From the NCBI RefSeq assembly GCF_000208865.1, contig NC_018397.1, positions 5,857,748 to 5,921,747 of the forward strand: a DNA stretch of 64,000 nt, written 5' to 3'. The notes beneath the pieces were generated by a model. It saw only the letters and a list, made by a program, of their open reading frames with translations. It had not been told where the DNA came from and searched no databases. This document shows, piece by piece, positions 13,768-25,784 of this stretch; position 1 is the stretch's first letter, and each line of letters begins with the position of its first letter. Origin of the DNA: Neospora caninum Liverpool. Lineage: Eukaryota > Apicomplexa > Conoidasida > Eucoccidiorida > Sarcocystidae. The translations under genes were made by a program, and so were the position numbers.

Positions 13768-16700
13768 ATGCGATTCTTCGTGGGCATCGTGTCCATCATG
13801 GCTGCCGGCGCCGTGGTCCCCGCCTTCCTCCTCAGTTTCCTTCTGGGATGGATGCTGAGGCAATCTCCATTAAGCGCATCTTGCTTAAAGTGGTGTTCAT
13901 GGATTGCTCTCGGTCTATGTAGCTTTCCTCCGTCTTCGACGCGCTGCGCTCTTGTTGCTTCACGGGCTCCTAGTGCAAAACGGTTGGTGAGTTTGAAGGC
14001 TGAGACTTACACGCCACTACGGCGATGGAGTGTTTGTGCGTGCGTCCCTTCGTTTTTTGTGTTCGCCGCCCTTTTTTCCCTCGCGGATAGTGTTGCAGAA
14101 GGCACCATTTCTGTAGGTGTATGTGCTACGCCACCATTGTACACCTGCTCGAGTGGTGTTTCGTCGGCATTCACGAGTCGCAGCTGGAAAACCCGGGCAG
14201 CTTCATCACTTTCGAGCGGTTCAGTACACTGCGAGGACATCCTGTCCTCCGTTTTTCCGGGACTCCCATTATTTCTGAATTCAAGGTACCGAACGTTCAC
14301 GCCGCCACGGCAGCTCCGACGACAGCATCGCCTCTTTCGTCCGCTATTTGTTACAGTGCCAAAGCGGAGCGAGGCGAAACGTACGAAAGACCCAAGGGCT
14401 GTTCGACGTTTACACGCCTTCATAGATCGTACTTCCCCGGCCTTCTCTCAAGGAAACGCTGGACCTGGCTTCGTGAAACCTGTGCCCTGTCTGAGCGTCA
14501 AGCCTGTCGCCTTGCAGAAACCGCGCGGACACTGCACATCAAAACCACGTACCCGGGCCGCCTCTGTGGATTGCCCGTCCATACTCGACTGGAAGGACGA
14601 GTTCCCGTTTCAGGCAGGCAATGCAAAGAAAGAAGGTTCCTGCGATGGAGGAACGAGACAGGATGAAATAATTTACTTCGACAGCGCGGCAACCTCGCAG
14701 AAACCACGACGTGTGCTCGAAGTAAGGCAACACGAAAGTGGTGAGGGGGAGAAGGCCGTTCGCGGCAGATGCGCACATCGTGCAGTTGAGATATTTGCAA
14801 ACATCTTCGCCCTTTGCAGTCTAGCTGGCACAGCCGCGTTGCATCAACAAAGCAACACTTTGATGATTGTACATCTTCTCGGTTTTTTTCGTGGTCTTCC
14901 TTGGTTACGTACTGTGATGTTCGCCCGCAAAGGCACGCAACTGCATTCAGTCTGACTTCTTGCTCGCAGCAACTGTGAGCTTCCCACTGGAGCGCGGACA
15001 CACGGCTTGTCCAGTTCAGCATAACTCCCTGGTCTCTGGCAAATACCACCCCTGTGAGGACTTCCTGTTGGCAGTAGGCTATCCTGTGTCCGTACACCCT
15101 TTCGGAATCTTTATAACGTGAATTCCCAGACGAGCAGAGAACGGAGTGCCCTTGAACTGAGCATGTGGCTTTCAGCCCCTGTGTGTGGGCTGCCCCAAGG
15201 CTGTTGCAGGAGTCCCTGCGCACGCTAATTGTGACTGCACATGCTGTCTAGTTTCCGCGATCCTCTGCAGTACCATGTGTTACCGGCTCATTTTCCTGCA
15301 ACGGGTTTCCATCAGGCCATTGAGGAAGCGTATGTACACCTTAACGCCAATGTCCATCGAGCAACGTATGCGAGAAGCGCGGCAGCCACTGAACGGATGG
15401 AGGTGAGAGGTCTATGGAACAGGCACACGAAAGGGTTTTGCTGCGCCGATGTGCACGACCTTCGCCACTCTCTGCTTGGGTACTGGTAGACCATGTAGTC
15501 CTCTATCAAATAGGAAAACCGGGACAGGGGAAGGCATGATCGCACACGAGCCTCATGTAACATCGCACATAGTCCTGTTAGTTCATGCACAGCTTGCTCT
15601 CCTTTCTGAGATACTTTCTGTTTGTTCTCGGTTGGTGCTGAGGCTTCTGTCTTTTGACGCGGGTTCGCCGGCAGTCAAGCCTAACTAGGAATAGGTTGGG
15701 GTAGCTCGTTCACCAGGCGGGTTCCTGTTTCTTTGGGGTTCGCTAGCAAGAACATGTTTGCCAACCGCGATTGGTCCTGAAGAGGCTGTATGAACTGTTC
15801 TTCCAAGAGAACCCATCGAAATGGAAAGGGATGTGAACATTGTGTTTCCGGCCTCTTGGAAATGCGCGATTTGCAGGGTGTTCGGGCTCAGCTGGCAAGA
15901 TTTCTCAACGCAGACAGACCAGAGGAGATTATCTTCACATCCGGGGCTACAGACGCTGTTAACCTCGTTGCAAACACGTGGGGGTAAGTTCCCGACCTTG
16001 AGTCAGGCGGAAAACAGACCGGATCGCAGTCTCTCGCATGTCACAAAGCTCAGCTCCAAATCGTTCTGCGAAAAGGCAACCTACCTTGGCCAGTTACTGT
16101 GCTGTTCTTTCGAGGTTTTACTAGTCCCTGATTGTTAGCGGCAGGCGGGATCACAAGTAACTTTTCTTGTGGAAGCGTTGAGTAGGGCGAAGCTTCGAGG
16201 CTGTCAGTCCATTGGTTACCAAAGGTGAGACTCACCGATCCTGTGCTTTTGCATGCCATCGAGACCACTGCACGACGACTCTTTCGTGTTAGGGTCCACT
16301 GTTTGTGTGTATGTGTAGTGAAGCCAACATCGGCGAAGGCGACGAGATCCTCCTCACGGTTGCCGAACACCACAGCAACCTGGTCCCTTGGCAGCTGCTG
16401 TCGACGAGAAAGAAAGCTCGACTGAAATTCGTCGAGGTCAGCGCACCCCCCGGGGGCTGCTAGCCACGCCTCTGGCGGGTGTCTCTCGGGTGCAAAATTC
16501 CTGGAAAGCCTGCTCAGTTGCCCGGGATTCGCCGTCGTCGCGCCGCGCAAGTCTCGGTGACGCAAGATCGGTTAACAGTAGTAGCTGCAACTTCTGTGGA
16601 ATGGAGTCGGGAGGGCGACCAGCTGCATTGCTTCTTTCGAGTAAACTGGTTGTGTCTGCGTGCGCCACGGTGCGAGATAGGGTCAGACTCGTCTGGACAT

Positions 16701-18723
16701 GTCTGTTGGCTGCAGCTCGAACGAGACTATACGCTTTCCCTTTCTTCGCTGGTGGCAAATCTGTCACCTCGCACGAAGCTCGTCGCATTGGCGCATACGT
16801 CCAACGTTCTGGGATCATTCAATCCGTACGTTCACCTTGTCCCTGAGCTGATCAAGCGGTTCAACTCCAACATAGCTGTCCTCGTCGACGCCACGCAAGC
16901 GCTCGCGCACCATCAAGTAGGTCACTCTTCTTGAGTTGCCGATCGGTTCAGAACACCATCTCGGCGTCGCGCCTCCTGAGTGGATGTGACGTACGAAAAG
17001 ACGAATGCAAAGAAACCTTCGTGTCGAGTTGACGGAGTCACTAGCTGAGTATACCTGCGGCACAGAGGGCTGTAAGCATTGGTGCCCAGAACCCTTGTAC
17101 ACCTGCAGATCTGAATGATCCTCTGTTTGATTTTGCAGATCGACGTCCATAAACTGAAGTGCGATTTCCTTGTTGGCAGCGGCCATAAGATGTATGGGCC
17201 GACGGGTGTCGGATTTTTGTATGGCAAGTATGAATTGCTCCGGAATATGCCCCCATGGAAGGGCGGAGGCGAGATGATTGAGGTAGGCGTGACGCTCTAC
17301 AGCTACGGGTCATATATACGGGTATTTAGCAATTGTAGAGCATGGGGAACTCCCCTTTGCAGCGCGTCGTTGGATGGGCTCTGGCTGGCCGCAAATGTGC
17401 TGCTGTTTCTCCAATTCTTGGCAACTTCACAGCTCGAAGCAGCGAGACACCCGTTCTGGCGAGCGAGCGGTGCGGCACCATTATCAGAGGAGTGCACATG
17501 CCATTTTGTGGTGGACGGGACACGCAAGTTGCCTGACGACGTCGCCTCGAAATGTCCATGCCACTGGCGGGATCCAGTACCGCGAAGCTGCTCTGAGAGT
17601 GCGAACATGTGTGCAGTTCGTAGACTTGCGCGAGTCCACCTACGCAGAGCCGCCAGCCCGGTTCGAGGCCGGAACTCCTCCCTTCCTGCAGGTGGTTGGC
17701 CTAGGTGCAGCTGTAGATTTCATCGAGGAAGTCGGCTGGCAGGCGATTTCTTCGCATGAGTCTCGATTACAACGTGCGCTGCACGAGGTCTTGGTCTCCA
17801 GATTCCCCGAGCTCCGCCTCTTTTGTCCTCAACCGGCAGGCAGCCCATATCTCCCGGAATCGCTCTCAAATTCGTTTGATTTTTCCGTGCTTAAACGGCA
17901 CCGCAAGATGCATTTGGAACAATCGGACGATCGATCCACAACTACAGAAAATGGTGTACTGCGACCAACGGGGGCTTGGGCCATTGACGGAGAAAGAAAT
18001 GAGGGCTTGAATTCTGACATTCAACACGTGCAAAGAGTTCCGCTTATCTCGTTCGCCCATCCGCGATTCCATGCACACGATGTAGCGATGTTTTTAGATG
18101 TGTGCGGAGGAGTATGCGTGCGCTCCGGACATCATTGCTGTCAGCCGCTTCATCGCCACGTGCTGTCGGTGCCCTCGACCTGTCGAGCCAGTCTTGCACT
18201 TTATAACACAGAACACGAGATTGACAGGTAAGTTTCGAAAGAACAGCACTGACGGTATTCAGTGGCTACGCAGGCTAGTGACGCTCTCTGGAGTTGAATG
18301 CTTTGGACAACTGCTGCTTTGTTATCCTCTCCTCGCCTGCTCAGCTTCAGATTCGCCTCTGATATTACTGACGCAGTAGCTCAGCTACAGTGCCGTTGTG
18401 TCTGCATGCTGATTTCCGTGGTGGTTTACCTTAAACTGAGCGAGCGGTGGAGGCAGTCCTCCCGATGGCTAGCTTGGCAGGCAATGGGTAGTGGTAAAGG
18501 CCACCATTGGGCCCTATAGCAAGAGAGAGAGATTCCAGAGGGCCAGTCGGACCATCTTCCGGGGGAACATACAGCCTGCGCTTACCGCGTGCCAACCTTG
18601 ATATATCGATGCAGATTTGGCGAAGTGCTAGAGACGGTGTTCGAGACGCTCGCACGGCAGGTCAGCCAGCCCTTGACGTGGACAGACAAGGAAAATTACC
18701 AAGCATCTAGCTCGCCACACTGA
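13768..18723 (+). CDS. NFS2: Apicoplast-type cysteine desulfurase (SufS/NFS2)
   Basis: PLP enzyme that removes sulfur from cysteine for the SUF Fe-S cluster pathway, which in apicomplexans works in the apicoplast. Eight exons join with matching phase: 13768-14721, 15316-15402, 15877-15983, 16319-16436, 16716-16916, 17139-17282, 17617-18227 and 18615-18723 (776 residues). The first ~295 residues are a leader: a hydrophobic signal-like segment at residues 5-28, then basic, Ser-rich sequence, as expected for apicoplast targeting. The catalytic domain starts near [19 protein letters not shown]. Visible motifs are [38 protein letters not shown]-like [17 protein letters not shown]-lysine region [11 protein letters not shown] (K506), RFEAGTP and catalytic Cys region RSGHHC (C711). 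The RSGHHC form marks the SufS rather than the mitochondrial IscS type. A ~50-residue polar insertion sits between residues ~625 and 677, before RVPLISF. Confidence 0.95.
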
Positions 18724-18754
18724 AATTGGCCCGAACACCGTGTTAGCAAGCAGC

Positions 18755-19701
18755 ATGCAGCCGAACTTCCGCGACTTGCAGCGTTTCTCGGCGGTGTATA
18801 CGGAGCACATGCTGTGGGAACTGAGAATACATGAGAAGAAGCCGGTCTTCCTTCATTCTCTTTCATGGTCTGGACGGCTTGCAGGGCCCGTATGTGCGGT
18901 GTCAAAAGGTATGATACTTGCACCATTAATCTCTCCCAGTTGGTGAGCAGACAACGACGGGCAAAAGCGGGGCATTCTCAACAGTGGCAACCAACGACTC
19001 CTGTGGAGAAGAACGAGGGTCCAAATTCAAGGAAACAAGGAAAGCAAAGGAAACAGGCAAAAACAAAGGAAGAAGGAATCAAGACACATTGAAACACATG
19101 TACGACGGGAACTCGAGAAAAGGCCAGGGACGGGCGATATGCACTGGTGAGCAGGACATTTGCAGTGTACAGGTCCGATATCGTTCGAGGAGCTGGGAAG
19201 ACCTGCCACCGTACGGTGATGTCGTACCAAGAGATGTCAGGTGCAGCTACCTGAGAGGACGTCTTACAAGCCAAGACGCTTGGGGATATGCATGCACATG
19301 CTTGCCAATGCCTCCAGTGGAAATCAAGCCTGCGTTTGTCGGAGCTACGCGAAGAATGACGAAGACTTGCGGCCGGCATCAGAGTGTTTTTGAGAGACAG
19401 ACACTTCGTTTTGCTAACGCAACTGAAAGGAGGTAGCCCGTCCAGTGGTGGTGGACGGGACACACGAGGAGCTCGACGAAGTCGGCATTTCTGGCGGCGA
19501 ATGCCATCGGGTATGCACAGGTGTAATTACGCGTGCCCGCATGCCATGCATCAGATGGCAAGAACCGCAAACCAAGCTCTGATACATGCACAGCGAGTCG
19601 CACCCTTCAGGCACGTGGCGTTATCAAACGGTCACTAACGCTGCGGACGCGGAGGCAGTTGGAGAGTTTATACTCGAGCAGAAGACCCTTTTGTACAAAT
19701 A
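18755..19701 (+). CDS. Uncharacterised small spliced gene directly downstream of NFS2
   Basis: I do not recognise the family. The ATG at 18755 is 31 bases after the NFS2 stop. Exon 1 18755-18889 ends at a GTATGT donor (MQPNFRDLQRFSAVYTEHML and on). Exon 2 starts at 18951 after an AG in the same phase and stays open for about 160 codons; it is Lys/Arg-rich early, then contains SWEDLPPYGDVVPRD. The last exon encodes TWRYQTVTNAADAEAVGEF, then ILEQKTLLYK and a stop at ~19701. Two 3' models fit the phases: (i) exon 2 runs to ~19433 and joins a last exon near 19592; (ii) exon 2 ends earlier and an extra exon at ~19434-19523 (VVVDGTHEELDEVGISG) is used, joining a last exon at ~19616. The acidic coding look of both downstream pieces supports a real gene. 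Tiny spacing from NFS2 implies overlapping UTRs. No signal peptide or membrane segment is seen. Confidence 0.45.
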
Positions 19702-22082
19702 AATAGTTAGAGGAAAGGACAATATCAGATGCGTCCTTTTTGTCGATCTATCAAATCCGCTTTTTCGATATAATCCTCCTTTAAAAAAGGTACAATGTTC
19801 GGAGCGTTAACTGTGTTTTGCTTACAGTTGAATGCGTCGGGTCATTTTCTAGGTACTGATATACCGGACACTGTCACCCCTGTTGTTCGAATGCTGTCGG
19901 CAGAATCATACGGCTTGGGACTCTCGCTCTCCTGCGTTAGGCCCTCGCAGCAAGGCTGCGTTCGTCGCGAGTGGAATGGACCCCTCCGTATTGTAGTCCC
20001 GTGGCGGACACAGTGCCAAGCCTCATTTTATCCAGTGTAGAGAAAAGATACTTTGGCTATATGTTTGAGGGGCACACGGCGCGGTAAGCGGGCGAGTTGA
20101 CTCTCCGAGGTCATTCCTTGATCACAGAATATGCGCGGGGTGCTCGTCATGGCACATGCGTGCAGGACTGGTCAACAACACGTGGGCAGGAACTCAAGAA
20201 ATTTTTTCCAGGCTCTTCTGGTCTTTGTTCGGAGGGTTCTGGAGGCAGCGAAGACTAGCACAGAATCTTCTGGAGATCTGACATCAGTCCCGTTCTTTCG
20301 TGGCCTGCCGGAGTGAGATCACAAAATGTGGCAGCTCAGCAGTCCTGGTTCCAGAGACTTCAGATACAACGGCAGGAAACGAATCTAAACGGCGTAACAG
20401 TACGAGCCGGACCGCTGAAAAAAGACCACACGACACAAAACATAGATAGCTTCTCCAGTGTTCTAGTGAATAATACAATTCATATGCACATGCAGGGCAG
20501 TTCCTTTGACGAATTGGCCCACTAGATTGCGAACTCACATCCCCAGCGAATGCTGGCCTTGCCATGAGGGAACTGATCACGGGGTACTAATGAATAGATC
20601 AGGACATCATGCGACATCACAGCGGTTTTGCCGTCATGCCCAGGGATTTATCGTACGGGAGCGCACGGCAATGCTTCGAGCTCAGAAAATGTGACTTACT
20701 TTGTGAAATGACGTGCTCTCCGGCAAATGTTCACATTCGTGAGCTTGAAAGCATGGCACGGACTAAGGGGATAGTGTTTACATGTCAGCGGACAGCCAGA
20801 TGACACCGCCGTGAAGTGCGAACTGAAGTGTGTAGTACACGACCGTCTAAAAGTGGCACTCTGCTCAATCGAATCTTGCGCCGATGGCTGAATGTAGCAG
20901 AAAGCATCAGTAGTTCAATCGTGGCTCCCAAGAGCCGGCAACTACAACCTTATCGAAAGTGCATTTGTTAAAAGAAGCTGGCATAGCATGGTAGGCACGA
21001 TTGTGCCTTAAACCTTTTTTAGAGCTGCCGTGAAGACACACATATCAATTTTTGCCTTCCTATTGTTGCGTTTTCCCCAGCGTACTCTGGCCACTCAGAC
21101 AACCTTTTAACCGGTCATTTCGTTCTTTCAGACATGAAACTCTCATATGCACGGACGGGTGCAAACTGTGGCCGCAACAGGGAATTTCGACTGGAGCTGT
21201 GGGCTTGCAGTCCAGTGGATGCTGTTTCCGTACCCTCCTCACAGTCTCGCTTTTAAGGCATCAGGGTCACAAAAGAATGTTTGCAAAGACAAGAACTGAG
21301 GGATTGGTTAAGGAGATACACCGAATTCGAGGTCAGACTGGACGACCGTGAAATGAACCACATTAAGTGTATATGCATGCATGACATTAAGTTTTTGTTC
21401 GATGTGACGCTGTGTCTGTCTAGAATAGGAATTCCCATCTCACAAGTAACAGTGACCGGCATTGGCGGATGAATTTGATCAAGCTATTTATTGGCAGCGC
21501 TCTTCGGCGTGCCCATAACAGGTACACAGGCAAAGAAAGAGAAGAAACATGAAGCCATTGGAATTGGCACCCGGTGGCGTGGGTGCTGACAAAACAGACG
21601 ACCCCTTCAACCCGCCGACTGTCTTCCTATTTGGATGAGGGAGAACAGGGGAAGAGCAACAAGCCACCGCGAATATTTAAAGTACATCAGATTAAAAACG
21701 ACAAATCGGTTTTTGCCTCGTTTGGAAATTTGGACAAATACAAGCAACAAAACCTCTAAAGTCATGAATGTTGATTGCCACGTACTGTGGAATGAAATGT
21801 GATAGGCAAGGTTGAACGAGACACACGGTCAACGCGATAAACCCTGGGCGATGGCTTCACTGTTCACGGTTTTTCTACAGGCGCTGTTCCCTGGTTGCTG
21901 AAAAGGCAAGCGGAGGCTTCCTTCGGTTTGTGTTCAGCCGTGAAAACGTTCGCGCAAGTGGTCTGTGAGAAGTGGAACTGACTGCTGGCTGTGTGTGGAT
22001 TATCGGCAGCAGAGAAGACCCACTTTCTCTGCATTGTGCTGCTTCGCTGCTCAAGCGCGAGAGCAGTTTAGAGCGAGAAAGC
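19702..22082. other. Spacer, possible short unassigned exons
   Basis: The start (19680-19800) is AT-rich and fits a 3' UTR or polyadenylation region. Between 21131 and 21480 two plus-strand pieces look weakly protein-like (from the ATG at 21134, and LQRQELRDWLRRYTEFE at ~21281-21331), but no complete gene could be assembled. The remainder shows nothing recognisable. Confidence 0.4.
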
Positions 22083-23354
22083 TCAAGAGGTCCCCGTCAG
22101 TTCCTCCATGACACTAGCTCTTTCCCAAAGCAAGGCAGCGTAGTGCGTGCCACCACATTCCCCTTGTGGTGATATGTCTTCATGACAAAAATCATGGAAC
22201 TCCTGGGACATGTTGAAAGCCCGACAGAAACACTTCTTCGCGGCTGTGTCTACCACCGGGGACGATGACAAATCGAGCTCTGGGGAGTTGAGGAGCGAAG
22301 CCGGATGAGCCAAGCTTCGGTTTGACTTGGGGGAGCGCTTTTGCTGTACATATTCCATCGCTGACTCCAAAGTTTTTGCAGTTCGAGCCTCCATCGGCAC
22401 ATGCAAAACGTGGTTTTCACCACAAAAAAGGAGACCATCGGCTGACACATCTCCTGTGGACGTGTGGGAGTCCTCGCTTGCGAACTGGTCGGGGTCCCAG
22501 CCAAATGTGGCCAAGAAGAAACTGTCGTCCATGATGCAGCTTTCTTCGTCTGACACCTCCACAACAGAGGTTACAGAGTTTAGGGAGTTTGGTGTGACCG
22601 CTGTTGCCTCCGACTGGAGATTCCTGCTTGGATCTACGCCTCCATAGTCAGCATCAACTGAGAATGCTGCTTGACACGGCCCCAGGGCAATTTGAACGCA
22701 TGCCTGTGGTGTTTTACAACGGTTCCCAACATCTGCGGCATCCAAGAGCTTCCCGTGTATTTGTTCTGTCGACCGATCGTGCATGAACTCCACTCCAGCA
22801 AGATTGGTATCATGGATTGGGACAAGGTGGCGGCTAGGTGTATCGCCGCTCGTTTGTGACCCAGAAGGAGTGCCAAAAACCTCGAAGTATTCCAAACGGC
22901 TGTGCTGTGACCTTGTCGCTGGAGAGAACGAAGCAGAGGGATTGTACATGTCGCACAGAAAGAGACTTGAACGTGAACAAACGGGAGGCATAGCTGAACT
23001 CTCACAAAATACTCTGTGACTGGACGACGATTCTTTGTTACATGCCCGGGTGCTTTCCTCGGATCTCCTGCGCCGACCTCGGCCGTGAGGGCAGCCACGA
23101 GCAACGGCCCACTTCCGCAGGTTTGCGGCAGCGGTGGGCGTGCTGGCCTCACAGTCATATGGCGGGCTCTTCGGAAAAGAGTAGTCAATCCGAAGTTCCG
23201 TAGAGCTTTCCGGGCACATCGAACGGGTCTCGCTGCGCTTGTCCTCTGGCTGGGCTCGACATCTGACAGAAACATCACTGAACGCTCTCCTACTCCGTTC
23301 ACTCCCGTGCGGATCTCTGAGTAGTCCGCGACCCCTTCTGGTTTCTAGAAACAT
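22083..23354 (-). CDS. Uncharacterised 423-residue protein, single exon
   Basis: An uninterrupted minus-strand frame from ATG at 23354 to a stop at 22083. I do not recognise a family. The first ~130 residues are Arg/Ser-rich and probably disordered; residues ~270-310 include an acidic block (VEVSDEES) followed by DSFFLATFGWDPDQF, which looks like a conserved short motif or folded patch. The C-terminal part is Ser/Pro-rich and ends with a small Cys/His-containing segment (KKCFCRAFNMSQEFHDFCHE). No signal peptide or membrane helix is visible. Support for coding is the length in one frame, protein-like composition and absence of a better frame on the other strand. Splicing at either end cannot be excluded. 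Function unknown; a nuclear or cytosolic regulatory role would be a guess. Confidence 0.72.
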   Translation of the reverse strand: MFLETRRGRGLLRDPHGSERSRRAFSDVSVRCRAQPEDKRSETRSMCPESSTELRIDYSFPKSPPYDCEASTPTAAANLRKWAVARGCPHGRGRRRRSEESTRACNKESSSSHRVFCESSAMPPVCSRSSLFLCDMYNPSASFSPATRSQHSRLEYFEVFGTPSGSQTSGDTPSRHLVPIHDTNLAGVEFMHDRSTEQIHGKLLDAADVGNRCKTPQACVQIALGPCQAAFSVDADYGGVDPSRNLQSEATAVTPNSLNSVTSVVEVSDEESCIMDDSFFLATFGWDPDQFASEDSHTSTGDVSADGLLFCGENHVLHVPMEARTAKTLESAMEYVQQKRSPKSNRSLAHPASLLNSPELDLSSSPVVDTAAKKCFCRAFNMSQEFHDFCHEDISPQGECGGTHYAALLWERASVMEELTGTS

Positions 23355-25784
23355 CGTGATTTTTCAACACACTCGACGGATCTACATACGCATTAGCCAA
23401 TCGCCACGGTAAACACCCTGGCATGGGACTCGAAGCCCCGATCGGGTAACACAGCCGTGCGAACGACTCGTGACAGTGACAAAAAAAACGCGATGAAAAG
23501 ATATATACAAGACGAACAATGCAATGAAGAAGCGATATAAACGATTGGGACACAAATGGACGAACCAAAACTCTTTGCACCCTCCCGGCAGTGCCGCCGA
23601 TGCAGCGAGCATCGATGTCGAGGTGGCTGTGAAATGGCGATCCTCTTCCTTTTCGCATCGCAGTTTGCCGAAGGAAGAGTGCGTATTGCCAAGGCCACCA
23701 GTTGGATTCTTAATTGGAACTTCAAACACAAGTCACAACATATATTGCACCTCACCGAATATATCTATAAGGAAGCGATTTGAATGGTCTTGGATTCCAT
23801 GTCAGCCATCCGACTGTCCACGCAAGCACCACTAGTTGGAAAAATGGCACAAGGCTTTGGGCGCTGTGTCAAATACGACCACATGGAGGGTACGGCAGGA
23901 GCTGTACCTCCAGGCTGGCAGTCACCTGCTGATCTACAAGACAGTCGACAAAGTAGCTGAGAAAGTGAACTGAAGCCTCAGCGAGTTGCCAGGGCAGTCG
24001 GAAGCTCTACACACCTGCTAAAAGTTTACCACTAACACACTCTAGTTGGGCACCCTACTTGGTCTACTTCGAACAGAGGGAGCGTGGCACAGAGAATTAC
24101 CGAAATCCTCTGAATTCTTTTATATTTTCTCCACGCTTCTTGAATAGAAAATCACGACGGCATCGCATAATAGCAACAACCGTATCGAGTGAATCCGGTG
24201 CTCCAGCAACCGTGTATATCGACGCATATGATGTGTCTGATGAAGGAGCTGGTGAGGCGTCTGTAGGCCGCCGGGGCGTCTAAAACTTTCAGTTGCCAAG
24301 TTGTGGACACTTATTCTGGAAGAAAGACTAACCCAGGTGTATCGCCCTGATGATGGGGGTTTGTGTCCTCTTCACATGAAGAGATGATACAGCAAATGTG
24401 CTGGTGCTGGCACCGACATCTGACAGTATAAAATATGCCATTTGCCCATATATGGTAGCATGGCTTACTGTTTTCATTTTTTCGCCGCAACAGATACCTC
24501 CCTATTTTTCTCTTACGAATGAGTGTTGGTTCCCCCGTCTGACTGCCCAACGACTGTAAGGACGTATCTGCCGAGACTAAACCCCGGCTGACCCGGTTGT
24601 GAGTTCAATGGAACGTCGCACAGCAAATAAGGACGGTCGAGCCAGTCTATGCATATGAAGAAATTCGTTGTCACTTCTGAATGGCGGGATGATAGACTCT
24701 GTGCTGCACTACGCTGGATTGGGGAGCAGGCATGCGTAGGTTACGACTGCATATGCACTTGTGTGAGTACACAGGTTCGTATCTTTTCGGTCTCTGCGTT
24801 TTGTGCAAGATGGGACCTACCGTCGAAGAAACTTTCTCACAGCGGGTTGCCTTGTGCCTGATTCTTTCAGCTTCAGTGATGGGAGGAACCCGTCCTCAGA
24901 TACAATTTCAACTCGTTCACGTTTTGAAGCAAAGCTGTGTTAAAAGACTGGGTAACTTCAATGTATCCTGGCGCATGCTTGGATCTGTGAAAGCTTACGC
25001 TTTTTTTTCACTAGTTGTTATATCATCCGGAGCTTGTGGGTCTGACACACGGCTCCACAGGAAAGATACATGAGCATAGCCGACGCTACTTATCACAATA
25101 TACTCTCGTGTATCTGACACTTTCAGAAATCCTGGCAAGTCCGTTGACGATCTGCGGTCGTCGACTTTTGAAAGCAGAAAAAGTTGCAAATTTTATCATC
25201 GAAATGACCTTCCTTGGATCTGATATTCCCCGCTTGCGCATTCCCTTCAAACGTGCGGACACTGACACCGGACTAACCAATAGAGAATTCTTGTATCCTC
25301 AGTGACTTTTGATCCAATTGTGCAACGGCATTCTCACTCCCAGTTGAAGTACTCTTGTGTTAAGTCTTATAATCCCCTGACCTCTTCCGTTCCGGTTTAT
25401 TCTTCAGTCCTTCGGTCGTTTCTTCGTCTGGTGCTTCTCGGCATCTTCTGTCCGAGACACTTGGGTGTTAGCAATTCCGTAGGCTAGCCACATCAGGTCC
25501 GCTTAAGAAGCGTTCAGACTCACTGTATTAAACTAGGCACGTGCTCGTGCGCAAGCGCTGCAACTTTCCCGGTTGTACAAAAGAAAACAAGTTCCATAGG
25601 CATCTGAAATGGTCTGGTTGTAGAGCGAGGAGGCCATCTAGTTTTCAGGTGACCTCTGCCTCCCGGCAACCGTTCTGTTTCCCCTGGTAAAGTTCCACCT
25701 GTAGCATCATCTAAATTAGCCCTCGAAGCCCGCGTCTTCAAAGGGACTCGACATTAGCTCCGCCATAAAACGTAGCTGGCCACC
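23355..25784. other. Divergent spacer between the 423-residue gene and the M3B peptidase gene
   Basis: Expected to hold both promoters and 5' UTRs. I saw no spliced gene, repeat array or RNA gene in it. Confidence 0.6.

Noticed and set aside
19147..19165. GTGAGC...GCAG as an intron inside the gene behind NFS2
   Set aside because: It would be only 19 nt, too short to splice, and the frame reads through it without a stop.
18978..19463. 161-codon minus frame
   Set aside because: Shadow of the Lys-rich plus-strand exon of the gene behind NFS2; Phe/Cys-rich composition is the antisense of that stretch.
23400..23480. tRNA-like T-arm on the minus strand (GGCTTCGAGTCCCA)
   Set aside because: No matching D-arm, anticodon arm or acceptor stem at the right distances.
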